Assembly (NCBI GenBank): GCA_016781085.1
Contig: JADDQZ010000042.1
Coordinates: 1 to 34,060, forward strand
DNA length: 34,060 nucleotides
Reading direction: 5' to 3'
Source of the DNA: Actinomycetota bacterium
GTDB lineage: Bacteria > Actinomycetota > Thermoleophilia > Solirubrobacterales > Solirubrobacteraceae
Of this stretch, positions 1 through 7,507 are shown in pieces. Each line of letters begins with the position of its first letter. The first letter of the stretch is position 1. Below the pieces are notes generated by a model. The model had not been told where the DNA came from, did not search any database, and was given only the letters and a program-made list of their open reading frames with translations. A program made the position numbers and the translations under genes.

Positions 1-1
1 C

Positions 2-940
2 AAGGTGCAGGCAACGGACGGCGAGACCAACGGGGAAAGCGGTGACTCGGATCCGTCCGACGGCGTCAAGGTGGACAAGTCCGCCCCGACCGCGCCCGCT
101 GCCTCCACGAACCCGGCAGCTCCCGTCGCCAACAGCGGCGGCTGGTTCAAGGACAGCGTGACCGTGTCCTACGGCGGCAGCTTGGACCCCAACCTGGCGG
201 ACGGTTCCGCCGGAAGCGAGATCCCGGAGGCGGGCTACACCCCGAGCCAGACGTTCAACACGACCGGTAGCCACACCTACTCCGGCAAGGCGACCGACAA
301 CGCGGGCAACGACTCGACCGCCACGACCGGCACCGTCCAGGTGGACGCCTCGAACCCGACGGTGGCCATAACCGCCGGCTGCCCGACCGGACCGGTGGTC
401 AAGGGTTCGTCGCAATCCCTCACGGTCACGGCATCCGACACGGGCTCCGACCTGAAGAGCAACCCGGGCGGGACGGTCGCGCTTGACACCTCCGCCGTCG
501 GCAGCCGGACCCACACGATCGCAGTCGAGGACAAGGTTGGCCACACCGGGCAGGCGACCTGCACCTACTCGGTGATCTACAACTGGACCGGCTTCTTCCA
601 GCCGATCGACAACAAGGACGGAGCCGGCAACTACATCCTCAACAAGGCCAAGGCCGGCAGCACCATTCCGGTCAAGTTCAGCCTCGGCGGAAACCAGGGC
701 TTGAACGTCCTCAACGGAACTCCTGGCACGGGCGCGATCGCATGCAGCACCACAGCAGCCAGCGATGTCCTCGAGGAGTACTCAACCGCGACGACGAGCG
801 GGCTCAAGTACGACGCGGCGGCTGACCAGTACATCTACAACTGGAAGACGGCGACGAGCTACGCCGGCACCTGCCAGCAGCTGATCGTCAAGCTGGCCGA
901 CGGCAAGGACTACCGGGCGAACTTCACCTTCGTCAAGTAG
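2..940 (+). CDS. Secreted/surface Ig-like protein with C-terminal PxKF domain (5' truncated)
   Basis: The reading frame is open from base 2, so the start and any signal peptide lie outside the window. The visible 312 residues hold tandem Ig-like modules rich in Thr, Ser, Asn and Gly, each introduced by a phrase of the type VDKSAPTAP or VDASNPTVAI and closed by a TDNAGN-type strand. These resemble the repeats of bacterial extracellular adhesive proteins. The last ~115 residues match the PxKF domain: a GFFQPIDN opening, then NKAKAGSTIPVKFSLGG (IPVKF at 665-679), and a Cys pair (IACSTT and GTCQQL) that probably forms a disulfide. It ends in YRANFTFVK. PxKF domains lie at the C-terminus of secreted, often very long actinobacterial proteins, and their molecular role is not established. 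A strong terminator follows 27 bp after the stop. The domain call is firm; the function is unknown. Confidence 0.8.
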   Translation, partial: KVQATDGETNGESGDSDPSDGVKVDKSAPTAPAASTNPAAPVANSGGWFKDSVTVSYGGSLDPNLADGSAGSEIPEAGYTPSQTFNTTGSHTYSGKATDNAGNDSTATTGTVQVDASNPTVAITAGCPTGPVVKGSSQSLTVTASDTGSDLKSNPGGTVALDTSAVGSRTHTIAVEDKVGHTGQATCTYSVIYNWTGFFQPIDNKDGAGNYILNKAKAGSTIPVKFSLGGNQGLNVLNGTPGTGAIACSTTAASDVLEEYSTATTSGLKYDAAADQYIYNWKTATSYAGTCQQLIVKLADGKDYRANFTFVK

Positions 941-966
941 CGCACGGGAGGGCAGAAGGGGACTCA

Positions 967-991
967 GGGGGCGACTTCAGTCGCCCCCTTT
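967..991 (+). terminator. Rho-independent terminator after the PxKF gene
   Basis: A perfect 9-bp stem, GGGGGCGAC / GTCGCCCCC, with a TTCA tetraloop is followed by TTT. It lies 27 bp past the stop codon. The next gene (Mug) converges on it from the minus strand, so it may work in both directions, although only the plus side has the T run. Confidence 0.85.
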
Positions 992-1031
992 GTCGTTGGG
1001 GATACGCGCACCTCCGTCGCGGGCCTTCCGC

Positions 1032-1529
1032 CTACGCCGCGCTGACCGCCTCAGCGTGCTCTCGTGCCTGCGCATACAGCCGAGCGAAATCAGCCGGCTT
1101 GTAGTGCGCGTTGAGCCCGCTGGGGTTCGGCAGCACCCAGACGGGTCGTCCGCCGATCGTGTCTGGCTGCAAGCCCATGACGGCCTTAGGGCGCTCGAAG
1201 GCCATCCGGTATGCGGTCAAGCCGAGGATGGCGACGACTCCAGGGCGGCTAGTTCGCACGATTTCCTCCAGGGCACGCGCTCCGTCCCGGAGCTCGTCGC
1301 GACTGACTTCCGCCGCTTCCCGAGTGGGCCGCGACGCGATGTTGGTCACCCCTATCCCGTACGAGAGCAGCTCGTCATCTTCTTCGGGCTTCAGCCGCCG
1401 CGGAGTAAAGCCGGCCGCGTGGAGCGTCGGCCAGAAACGATTGCCAGGACGAGCGAAGTGATGCCCGACTTGAGCCGACCGCAGCGACGGGTTGATGCCG
1501 ACGAAGAGCACCGAAAGCCCTGAACCCAC
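1032..1529 (-). CDS. mug: G/U mismatch-specific DNA glycosylase (Mug/TDG family)
   Basis: A 165-residue protein of the uracil-DNA glycosylase superfamily, Mug/TDG branch. These enzymes remove uracil or thymine mispaired with guanine (from cytosine deamination) and start base excision repair. Motif A is at residues ~10-16 (VGINPSL), with the catalytic-site Asn in the GINP element. It is followed by the family phrase GHHFARPGNRFWP. The second motif, NPSGLNAHY (~residues 134-142), is the minor-groove loop. Length is normal for Mug (E. coli about 168). The start is a GTG with no clear Shine-Dalgarno; the conserved VLFVGINP begins only seven residues in, so a much later start is unlikely. It lies tail to tail with the PxKF gene and is transcribed alone or after the small membrane gene, 23 bp upstream. 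High GC makes mispaired uracil repair useful, but that is inference. Confidence 0.88.
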   Translation of the reverse strand: MGSGLSVLFVGINPSLRSAQVGHHFARPGNRFWPTLHAAGFTPRRLKPEEDDELLSYGIGVTNIASRPTREAAEVSRDELRDGARALEEIVRTSRPGVVAILGLTAYRMAFERPKAVMGLQPDTIGGRPVWVLPNPSGLNAHYKPADFARLYAQAREHAEAVSAA

Positions 1530-1552
1530 GATCGGGCTCAGAACCGGAGAAC

Positions 1553-1852
1553 TCAGAGCGAGTCGCCCTCGGCGTCTTCAGCACTGGCCGGACGAGCCCC
1601 GCCTGCCGGGCGGTCATCGCGCTTCAGCGCGTACCTCGCCCCCACCGCTGTTAGCGCACAGGCAGCGACCGTGAAACCCCACACCCCTTCGGTGGAGCCG
1701 GCGGTGGCCGCCGCGCTGAGAGACGCCAACGCCGCGAAAAACGGGATCGATACCCGCTTGTCCATCGGCTGGAAGCGCTTGTCTCGCTCTTCATCGGGAT
1801 CCGGCGGTCCACCGCCGTACCGCCAGCTCGCGTCTATCAGCATCAGCAGCAT
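1553..1852 (-). CDS. Small putative membrane protein, unknown function
   Basis: A 99-residue protein I do not recognise. The N-terminal third is charged (PDPDEERDKRFQPMDKR). The middle (residues ~33-75) holds two hydrophobic stretches, IPFFAALASLSAAATAG and GVWGFTVAACALTAVGARYAL, which read as two short membrane spans. The tail is acidic and Ala-rich. The ATG at 1852 is supported by a promoter-like pair directly upstream on the minus strand (TTGCGG, 16 nt, TAGCGT, 9 nt, ATG), which would give a nearly leaderless mRNA. It runs in the same direction as mug, 23 bp away, so both may share one transcript. It is divergent from dnaK. No function can be inferred. Confidence 0.6.
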   Translation of the reverse strand: MLLMLIDASWRYGGGPPDPDEERDKRFQPMDKRVSIPFFAALASLSAAATAGSTEGVWGFTVAACALTAVGARYALKRDDRPAGGARPASAEDAEGDSL

Positions 1853-1861
1853 CCGGGGCCA

Positions 1862-1889
1862 ACGCTACTCCCCACGACGAAAACCGCAA
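1862..1889 (-). promoter_or_regulatory. Promoter of the small membrane gene and mug (putative)
   Basis: On the minus strand, TTGCGG (1889-1884) is followed after 16 nt by TAGCGT (1867-1862). The start codon begins 9 nt further on. This fits a housekeeping promoter whose transcript starts at or very near the ATG. Confidence 0.45.
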
Positions 1890-1943
1890 CCTTAGAAGGG
1901 TCTTTTGGCGCCAACTAATGAGTGTCGAGCTATCGAGAAGGGG

Positions 1944-1971
1944 TTGAACCCCATCCCACATCTGCCACAAT
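1944..1971 (+). promoter_or_regulatory. dnaK operon promoter (putative)
   Basis: TTGAAC (1944-1949) and CACAAT (1966-1971) are separated by 16 nt and lie 41 nt before the dnaK ATG. The -35 sits inside a perfect 6-bp inverted repeat GGGGTT-G-AACCCC (1940-1952). The -10 lies inside the HspR-like operator at 1960-1982. Confidence 0.5.
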
Positions 1972-1982
1972 GTCACTAAGAT
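1960..1982. promoter_or_regulatory. HspR operator (HAIR-like), dnaK copy
   Basis: A 23-bp element with half-sites ATCTGCCA and CACTAAGAT, aligned base for base with the dyad at the clpB promoter (shared ATCT....CA...TCACT.AGAT). The classical HAIR site is CTTGAGT-N7-ACTCAAG. The AGT-N7-ACT core and its spacing are kept at clpB, while here the left half is degenerate. It overlaps the putative -10, consistent with repression by HspR, which is encoded by the last gene of this operon. Confidence 0.6.
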
Positions 1983-2012
1983 TTCTTCCGTAGCCTTACG
2001 AGAGGACCAGAT

Positions 2013-3917
2013 ATGGGCAAGACAATCGGAATCGACCTCGGCACCACCAACTCCTGCATGGCCGTCCTCGAAGGTGGCGAGCCGACCGTCATCGAGAACG
2101 CCGAAGGTGGTCGTACCACCCCGTCCGTAGTCGCCTTCACGCAGGGCGGTGAGCGCCTCGTCGGCACGGTGGCCAAGCGCCAGGCCGTGACTAATCCGAC
2201 GAACACGATCTTCTCGATCAAGCGCTTCATGGGCCGCAAGGAAGCCGAAGTGCGCGAAGAGGAGTCGATCGTCCCCTACAACGTCGTCTCCGGCTCCAAC
2301 GGTGACGCGCGCGTAGAGATCGACGGCAAGCAGTACAACCCGCCGGAGATCTCCGCGATGATCCTCGGCAAGCTCAAGGCCGACGCGGAGGCCTATCTCG
2401 GCGAGTCGGTCGACTCGGCCGTAATCACGGTTCCGGCGTACTTCAACGACGACCAGCGCCAGGCGACCAAGGACGCGGGTCGCGTCGCCGGCCTGGAAGT
2501 CAAGCGCATCATCAACGAGCCGACCGCGGCTTCACTGGCTTACGGCCTCGACAAGGAAGCCGACCAGACGATCCTCGTCTTCGACCTCGGCGGCGGCACG
2601 TTCGACGTGTCCGTGCTTGAGATCGGCGACGGCGTGTTCGAGGTCAAGTCGACCGCGGGCGACAACCACCTTGGTGGTGACAACTTCGACAAGGCGATCG
2701 TCGACTGGTTGGCCGGCGAGTTCAAGCGCGGCCAGGGCATCGACCTCACGCAAGACAAGATGGCCCTCCAGCGGCTGTACGAGGCGGCCGAGAAGGCCAA
2801 GATCGAGCTTTCGAGCGCCCAGGAGACCCAGATCAACCTGCCGTTCATCACGGCAGACCAGTCGGGGCCCAAGCACCTCGACACCCGGCTCACCCGCGCC
2901 AAGCTCAACGAGCTGGCCTCACCCCTGATCGAGCGCGTCGTCGGCCCCGTACGCCAGGCCATCGCCGACGCCAAGGACAAGGGCACCAAGGAAATCGACC
3001 ACGTCGTGATGGTCGGCGGCATGACGCGCATGCCGGCTGTCCAGGACAAGGTCAAGGAGCTCACCGGCAAGGAGCCGCACCGCGGCGTCAACCCGGACGA
3101 GGTTGTGGCCGTGGGTGCCGCCATCCAGGCCGGCGTGCTCGCGGGCGACGTCAAGGACGTACTGCTGCTTGACGTCACCCCGCTGACCCTCGGCATCGAG
3201 ACCAAGGGTGGCGTCATGACCAAGCTGATCGAGCGCAACACCACGATCCCGACGCGCAAGAGCGAGGTGTTCTCGACCGCCGAGGACAACCAGCCGAGCG
3301 TGGAGATCCACGTGCTCCAGGGCGAGCGCGAGATGGCGATGTACAACAAGTCGCTGGGCAAGTTCCAGCTGACCGGCATCCCGCCCGCGCCGCGCGGCAT
3401 CCCGCAGATCGAGGTCGCCTTCGACATCGACGCCAACGGCATCCTGGCCGTGTCGGCGAAGGACCTCGGCACAGGGAAGGAGCAGCGGATCGAGATCAGG
3501 GCCGGCTCGGGTCTCTCCGAGAGTGAGATCAAGCGCATGGTCACCGACGCCGAGTCGCACGCCGACGAGGACCGTCGCCTGCGCGAGCTGGCCGAGGCGC
3601 GCAACGCCGGCGAGCATGCCGCGTATCAGGCCGAGCGCCAGGTCAAGGACCTCGGCGACGCGGTGGACGAGACGTCCAAGACCGAGATCGAGGCCGCAAT
3701 CAAGGATCTGCGCGCTTCGCTCGAGTCCGAAGACGCCGAAGACATCAAGGCCAAGACCGACCGGCTGCAGACCGCCTTCCACCGCGTGTCGGAGGCGATG
3801 TACCAGCGGGCTCAGTCCCAGAATGGCGACGGCGATGGCGCCAGCCCCAACGGCAGCGCCGACGCGGGCGATGAGGAGGTCGTCGACGCCGAGGTGGTCG
3901 ACGAGCAGCGGGCATGA
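2013..3917 (+). CDS. dnaK: Molecular chaperone DnaK (Hsp70)
   Basis: A 634-residue ATP-dependent chaperone that binds exposed hydrophobic peptides and is cycled by DnaJ (ATPase stimulation) and GrpE (nucleotide exchange) in the cytoplasm. The nucleotide-binding domain begins [11 protein letters not shown] (residues 4-14) and continues with [16 protein letters not shown], the phosphate-binding [15 protein letters not shown] (~residues 190-204) and [14 protein letters not shown]. The interdomain linker [16 protein letters not shown] precedes the substrate-binding domain, and an acidic Gly/Asp-rich tail ends in EVVDEQRA. Length is typical (E. coli 638). The ATG follows GAGAGGA (spacing about 7). 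It is the first gene of dnaK-grpE-dnaJ-hspR and its stop overlaps the grpE start by 4 nt (ATGA). The promoter carries an HspR-like operator. Confidence 0.99.
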   Translation: MGKTIGIDLGTTNSCMAVLEGGEPTVIENAEGGRTTPSVVAFTQGGERLVGTVAKRQAVTNPTNTIFSIKRFMGRKEAEVREEESIVPYNVVSGSNGDARVEIDGKQYNPPEISAMILGKLKADAEAYLGESVDSAVITVPAYFNDDQRQATKDAGRVAGLEVKRIINEPTAASLAYGLDKEADQTILVFDLGGGTFDVSVLEIGDGVFEVKSTAGDNHLGGDNFDKAIVDWLAGEFKRGQGIDLTQDKMALQRLYEAAEKAKIELSSAQETQINLPFITADQSGPKHLDTRLTRAKLNELASPLIERVVGPVRQAIADAKDKGTKEIDHVVMVGGMTRMPAVQDKVKELTGKEPHRGVNPDEVVAVGAAIQAGVLAGDVKDVLLLDVTPLTLGIETKGGVMTKLIERNTTIPTRKSEVFSTAEDNQPSVEIHVLQGEREMAMYNKSLGKFQLTGIPPAPRGIPQIEVAFDIDANGILAVSAKDLGTGKEQRIEIRAGSGLSESEIKRMVTDAESHADEDRRLRELAEARNAGEHAAYQAERQVKDLGDAVDETSKTEIEAAIKDLRASLESEDAEDIKAKTDRLQTAFHRVSEAMYQRAQSQNGDGDGASPNGSADAGDEEVVDAEVVDEQRA

Positions 3918-4690
3918 GCGAGTTCGATAGCACGAGTCAACAGCAGCAGCCGCAGGCCGCCGGGAGCTTCCCGGCGGCCGAGGCCGCGGCTCCTGGTACG
4001 ACCCCAGCCGAAGCGCAGGGAGCGACCGTCGACGGGCAGCGTGCCGCTGCCCCGGATACGCCACTGAGCCAGGAGGGATCGGCCACGGCAGCCGATCCAG
4101 CTACGCCCGGAGTCGCGTCCGTGACCCCGGAAACTCCCCAGGCCCATGACGGCGCGGGCGCGACCGAAGCGGATGCTTCGATCGCCCGAGAAGCTGGCAC
4201 GGCGCAAGCAGGCGCGACTCTGCCGGGGACAACCGAAGACGAAGACATTGACGGCCTCCGCGCGAGGGCCGTCGAACGCGACCAATACCTCGCCCTTGCG
4301 CAGCGCACCCAAGCGGATTTCGAGAACTTCCGCAAGCGAGCGGCGCGTGACACGGCGCAGGCGATGGAAAAAGGCGCCGGACGGCTCGCGAGTGAGCTGC
4401 TGCCCGCTCTGGACCATCTCGAGCTGGCGCTCAAGGCGGCCGGAGCCGAGGGCGGCGAGCTGTTCAAAGGCGTGCGCATGGTGCAGGACGAGTTGCTGGC
4501 CGCGTTCAAGCGCGCCGGCATCGAAGCCTTCTCGCCCACGGGCGAGCGGTTCGATCCGAACCTGCACGAAGCCATGGTGCAGCGCCCCGCCGAAGGAGCT
4601 GAGCCGGGCAGCGTCGTCGAGGTCTACCAGCAGGGCTATCGCATCAACGGCACGGTCCTGCGTCCCGCGCGCGTAGTCGTCGCGGCCTAG
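3914..4690 (+). CDS. grpE: Nucleotide exchange factor GrpE
   Basis: A 258-residue co-chaperone that releases ADP from DnaK. The first ~110 residues are low-complexity, acidic and Ala/Pro/Thr-rich. The dimerising coiled coil (about residues 115-160, including [19 protein letters not shown]) follows, then the four-helix and beta-domain region: [12 protein letters not shown], the signature region [14 protein letters not shown], and [17 protein letters not shown] at the end. The conserved part is complete. The extended N-terminus is longer than in E. coli GrpE (about 197 aa) but extended acidic tails are common in Actinobacteria. It starts within the dnaK stop (4-nt overlap), implying translational coupling; dnaJ follows after 13 nt. 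Confidence 0.97.
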   Translation: MSEFDSTSQQQQPQAAGSFPAAEAAAPGTTPAEAQGATVDGQRAAAPDTPLSQEGSATAADPATPGVASVTPETPQAHDGAGATEADASIAREAGTAQAGATLPGTTEDEDIDGLRARAVERDQYLALAQRTQADFENFRKRAARDTAQAMEKGAGRLASELLPALDHLELALKAAGAEGGELFKGVRMVQDELLAAFKRAGIEAFSPTGERFDPNLHEAMVQRPAEGAEPGSVVEVYQQGYRINGTVLRPARVVVAA

Positions 4691-4703
4691 GTGGTGGACG
4701 CCG

Positions 4704-5834
4704 ATGGCTAACCCTGACGACTACTACAAGGTCCTCGGCGTCGACCGCAAGGCCTCCCAGGACGAGATCAAGAAGGCCTACCGCAAGCTCGCACGCAAGT
4801 ACCACCCGGACCACAACAAGGAGGCCGGTGCCGAAGACCGCTTCAAGCGGATTTCGGAGGCCTACGACACGCTTTCCGATGCCGACAAGCGTGCGCAGTA
4901 CGACCGCGGCGGGTCCGTCTTCGGGGCCGGCAACCCGTTCGGAGGCGGAGCAGGCGGCGGTGGCCCTGCCGGGGGTGACTTCGGACCGTTTTCCGACATC
5001 CTCTCGGGCATCTTCGGCAACGCGGGAGGAGCGCCTCGCGATCCCCGGACGCGTCCACAGGCAGAGCGCGGAGCCGACCTCGAGACGACGGTTTCGCTGG
5101 CGTTCGATCAGGCGATCGCGGGTGCCCAAGTCCCGGTGACGGTGGCGACGCACGCGGCGTGCAAGACCTGTCGCGGAACCGGCGCCAAGCCGGGCACGTC
5201 GCCGATCGTCTGCCCCGAATGCTCGGGCCGAGGCGTCGAGTCCCAGGGCCAGGGCTTGTTTTCGATCAGCCGTCCGTGCCCGCGCTGTAGCGGCGCCGGC
5301 ACGGTGATCGAAAATCCGTGTCCGACGTGCTCGGGGGCCGGAAGGTTGCGCGAAGTCAAGAAGTACCGCGTCAACATCCCGGCGGGCGTGCGCGACGGGT
5401 CGCGCATCCGCCTGGCCGGCAAGGGTGAAGCCGGCGTGCGCGGAGGACCGGCGGGCGACCTCTTCGTGGTTTGCAGCGTGCCCGAATCACCGATCTTCCG
5501 GCGTCGAGGCGACAACCTCGAAGTAGAGATACCCATAACCGTTGCCGAAGCCCTGACGGGCGCCGAAGTTGAGGTCCCGACCCTTCACGGCACGAAGAAG
5601 CTGCGCGTGCCGGCGGGCACCAAGCATGGAACGGTTCAGCGCCTACGCGGAGAAGGACCGCCGAAGCTCGACGGCTCCGGCGACGGCGACATCCACTACC
5701 GCTTCGTCATCGAGATGCCAAAGGATCTCAACGCCGAGCAAAAGCGCGCCGTCGAAGAGTTGTCCAAGGTGATGAACGGCAATCCGCGCGAAGACGTGCT
5801 CCGTCAAGCCGCGGCTATGAGGAAGGCGGCGTGA
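4704..5834 (+). CDS. dnaJ: Chaperone protein DnaJ (Hsp40, type I)
   Basis: A 376-residue type I J-protein that delivers substrates to DnaK and stimulates its ATPase. The J domain is residues ~5-70 with the essential HPD in [10 protein letters not shown] Gly/Phe-rich linker follows ([17 protein letters not shown]). The zinc-finger domain (~residues 150-215) has all four CxxCxGxG repeats: [24 protein letters not shown] and CPTCSGAG. The C-terminal substrate-binding beta domains ([26 protein letters not shown]) are complete. Length matches E. coli DnaJ. It lies 13 nt after grpE, and its stop overlaps the hspR start. Confidence 0.98.
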   Translation: MANPDDYYKVLGVDRKASQDEIKKAYRKLARKYHPDHNKEAGAEDRFKRISEAYDTLSDADKRAQYDRGGSVFGAGNPFGGGAGGGGPAGGDFGPFSDILSGIFGNAGGAPRDPRTRPQAERGADLETTVSLAFDQAIAGAQVPVTVATHAACKTCRGTGAKPGTSPIVCPECSGRGVESQGQGLFSISRPCPRCSGAGTVIENPCPTCSGAGRLREVKKYRVNIPAGVRDGSRIRLAGKGEAGVRGGPAGDLFVVCSVPESPIFRRRGDNLEVEIPITVAEALTGAEVEVPTLHGTKKLRVPAGTKHGTVQRLRGEGPPKLDGSGDGDIHYRFVIEMPKDLNAEQKRAVEELSKVMNGNPREDVLRQAAAMRKAA

Positions 5835-6316
5835 TGGCGACGGAGCGCAGGGACGGCGAAGTCGACCGCGACCGCGGGGTCTTCATGATCTCAGTTGCAG
5901 CCGAGCTGGCCGGCATGCATCCCCAGACGCTGCGCATGTATGAGGCGCGTGGCCTGATCACGCCCACGCGCTCGCCGAAGGGCACACGCTTGTACTCCTA
6001 CGGCGATGTCGAACGCCTGCGGCGCATCCAGGAGATGACGGCCGAGCTGGGCATGAACCTGGCGGGCGTGGAGAAGGTCTTCCAGCTCGAAGAGCAGCTC
6101 GCCGCCATGTCCCGGCGAATGGAGCACTTCGAGCGCCGTGCCGAGCGGATGCGTCAAGAACTCCGCCAGGAGATGCAGGCAGAAATCCAGAGGGCTCGCG
6201 AGGGGTTGCGCGGAGAGCTGGTGCGCTATCAGGCACCAACCACGACCGTGGTGCACTTGCGCCGCGTGTGGGATGGGCGCAACGGCAACAGATCACAGCG
6301 AAGAGATGTGATCTGA
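5834..6316 (+). CDS. hspR: Heat-shock repressor HspR (MerR family)
   Basis: A ~160-residue MerR-type regulator. In Actinobacteria HspR represses the dnaK operon and clpB by binding HAIR sites, with DnaK as co-repressor. The winged HTH covers residues ~15-85: VFMISVAAELAGMHPQTLRMYEARGLITP, then RSPKGTRLYSYGDVERLRRIQEM. The HPQTLRxYE and GTRLYS phrases are typical of HspR. A long charged coiled coil (~residues 88-135) follows, probably for dimerisation. A start at GTG 5831 (4-nt overlap with dnaJ) or ATG 5834 (1-nt overlap) is possible. I prefer ATG because GGAAGG at 5821-5826 is better spaced from it. Its position as last gene of the operon it would repress gives an autoregulatory loop, supported by the shared dyads at 1960-1982 and 9116-9138. 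Confidence 0.95.
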   Translation: MATERRDGEVDRDRGVFMISVAAELAGMHPQTLRMYEARGLITPTRSPKGTRLYSYGDVERLRRIQEMTAELGMNLAGVEKVFQLEEQLAAMSRRMEHFERRAERMRQELRQEMQAEIQRAREGLRGELVRYQAPTTTVVHLRRVWDGRNGNRSQRRDVI

Positions 6317-6352
6317 GCGCGTTCCGGCTCAGTGCCATAAACGACGTTTTGC

Positions 6353-7507
6353 TCAAAGGACTTGTGCGTCGCCCCCCTCCAACGCGAGGTCGACGGCCGG
6401 ATTTGGGGGACCGACAAGATTCGCCAGGGTCTCGCGATCCATCAAGCGCTGCATGCGCGCGGCGATGGTGTCCCAGCGACGCTCTTGCATCAACGGCGCC
6501 ATGCGCCTGTCACGCTCTTCGACCGAGTGCCCGAGCACGTCGCGACAGCCCGCCGCGAAGCCCGCAGCATCGTCACGCAACTCGACAACTTCACTGAAAG
6601 ACGACACGACGTCCGGTACTCGCGTCGACACCACCGGCAGCCCAGCGGCGAGGTATTCAAGCGTCTTCGTCGGGCTGATCGAGCGAGTGGCTTCGTTGAG
6701 GGCGAACGGCATCAGCGCGACGTCGAAGCCGCCCATCACATCCGGCAGCTTCTCGTATGGCTGCATGCCGGGGTAGCGCAGATTCGGCGCTTGCGGCAGC
6801 GACTCCGGCTTGACCTTAAAGACCGGCCCCACCATCTCGACGTCCCAATCCGGCAGCCGCTCGGCCAAGCCGGCGACGAGCTCGAGGTCGAGCCGCTCGT
6901 CGATGACCCCGACGTATCCAGCGACGGGCCGCTCGCGGGCAGCTCGCATCTTGCGCGCCGGCTCGTAGTGCTCCGGCTCGACGCCGGACGGGAACAAGTG
7001 CACCGGAGCCACTGATCGCCGCCGGACCCCGGCGTCGATAGAACGCCCGCCAGTGAACACCAGATCGGCCAGGCGCAATGCGTCGGACTGCGCGTCGCGA
7101 AGTGTCGCGGACGCCTGCGCAAAGGCGGCAAGGTCGTCCATGACGTCGTAGACGAGCATCGAGTGATCGAGCTTTTCGATGAAGGGCAGGGCTAGCGGCG
7201 TATACATCCAGATGGTCCGGTCCGGGCGACTGCCCAGCAGCTCGCGCACAGCCTCCGGGTAGTCGACCGCAACCGGGTCGTCGAAGCCCGCAAGGCGCTC
7301 GGGTCCGGGTACGTCCAGCCAGACACGCTGCAACCTGTCTCGGCGCTCGACGCTCAGGCGTGGTGCGTCGACATCGGCGACACGCGGTTCTTCGACGAAC
7401 CACGTCCGGCGTCCGGATGACAGCCGAGAGATCAGGTGCTGCGGGCGCTGCCACACGAAATCCCAGGGCAGATGCGAGAAGACCACCAGCTCGTCTCGAG
7501 TCCTCAT
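6353..7507 (-). CDS. GT-B glycosyltransferase (family 1/4-like)
   Basis: A 384-residue protein with a GT-B architecture. The N-terminus ELVVFSHLPWDFVWQRPQH is typical of a group of actinobacterial and proteobacterial glycosyltransferases with the WQRPQ phrase. The interdomain region LVYDVMDD is also characteristic. The C-terminal nucleotide-sugar domain contains RPVAGYVGVIDERLD (~residues 215-229) and the donor-binding segment EATRSISPTKTLEYLAAGLPVVS, with the two Glu residues of the E-x7-E-like motif in relaxed spacing. Donor and acceptor cannot be told. The true start is the ATG at 7507. The frame stays open for 75 more codons upstream, but these overlap the GH gene and do not look like protein. 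That ATG overlaps the stop of the upstream GH gene by 4 nt (ATGA), so the two are one unit. It converges on hspR with a 36-bp gap. Confidence 0.85.
   Translation of the reverse strand: MRTRDELVVFSHLPWDFVWQRPQHLISRLSSGRRTWFVEEPRVADVDAPRLSVERRDRLQRVWLDVPGPERLAGFDDPVAVDYPEAVRELLGSRPDRTIWMYTPLALPFIEKLDHSMLVYDVMDDLAAFAQASATLRDAQSDALRLADLVFTGGRSIDAGVRRRSVAPVHLFPSGVEPEHYEPARKMRAARERPVAGYVGVIDERLDLELVAGLAERLPDWDVEMVGPVFKVKPESLPQAPNLRYPGMQPYEKLPDVMGGFDVALMPFALNEATRSISPTKTLEYLAAGLPVVSTRVPDVVSSFSEVVELRDDAAGFAAGCRDVLGHSVEERDRRMAPLMQERRWDTIAARMQRLMDRETLANLVGPPNPAVDLALEGGDAQVL

Noticed and set aside
1915-1935. A CIRCE-like half-site (GAGTGTCGA) upstream of dnaK
   Set aside because: The matching TTAGCACTC arm is missing and the downstream HAIR-like element with a linked hspR explains regulation better.
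2540-4064. Several long minus-strand frames opposite dnaK and grpE
   Set aside because: They mirror conserved coding sequence and contain only Ser/Arg- or Leu/Val-rich text without motifs.
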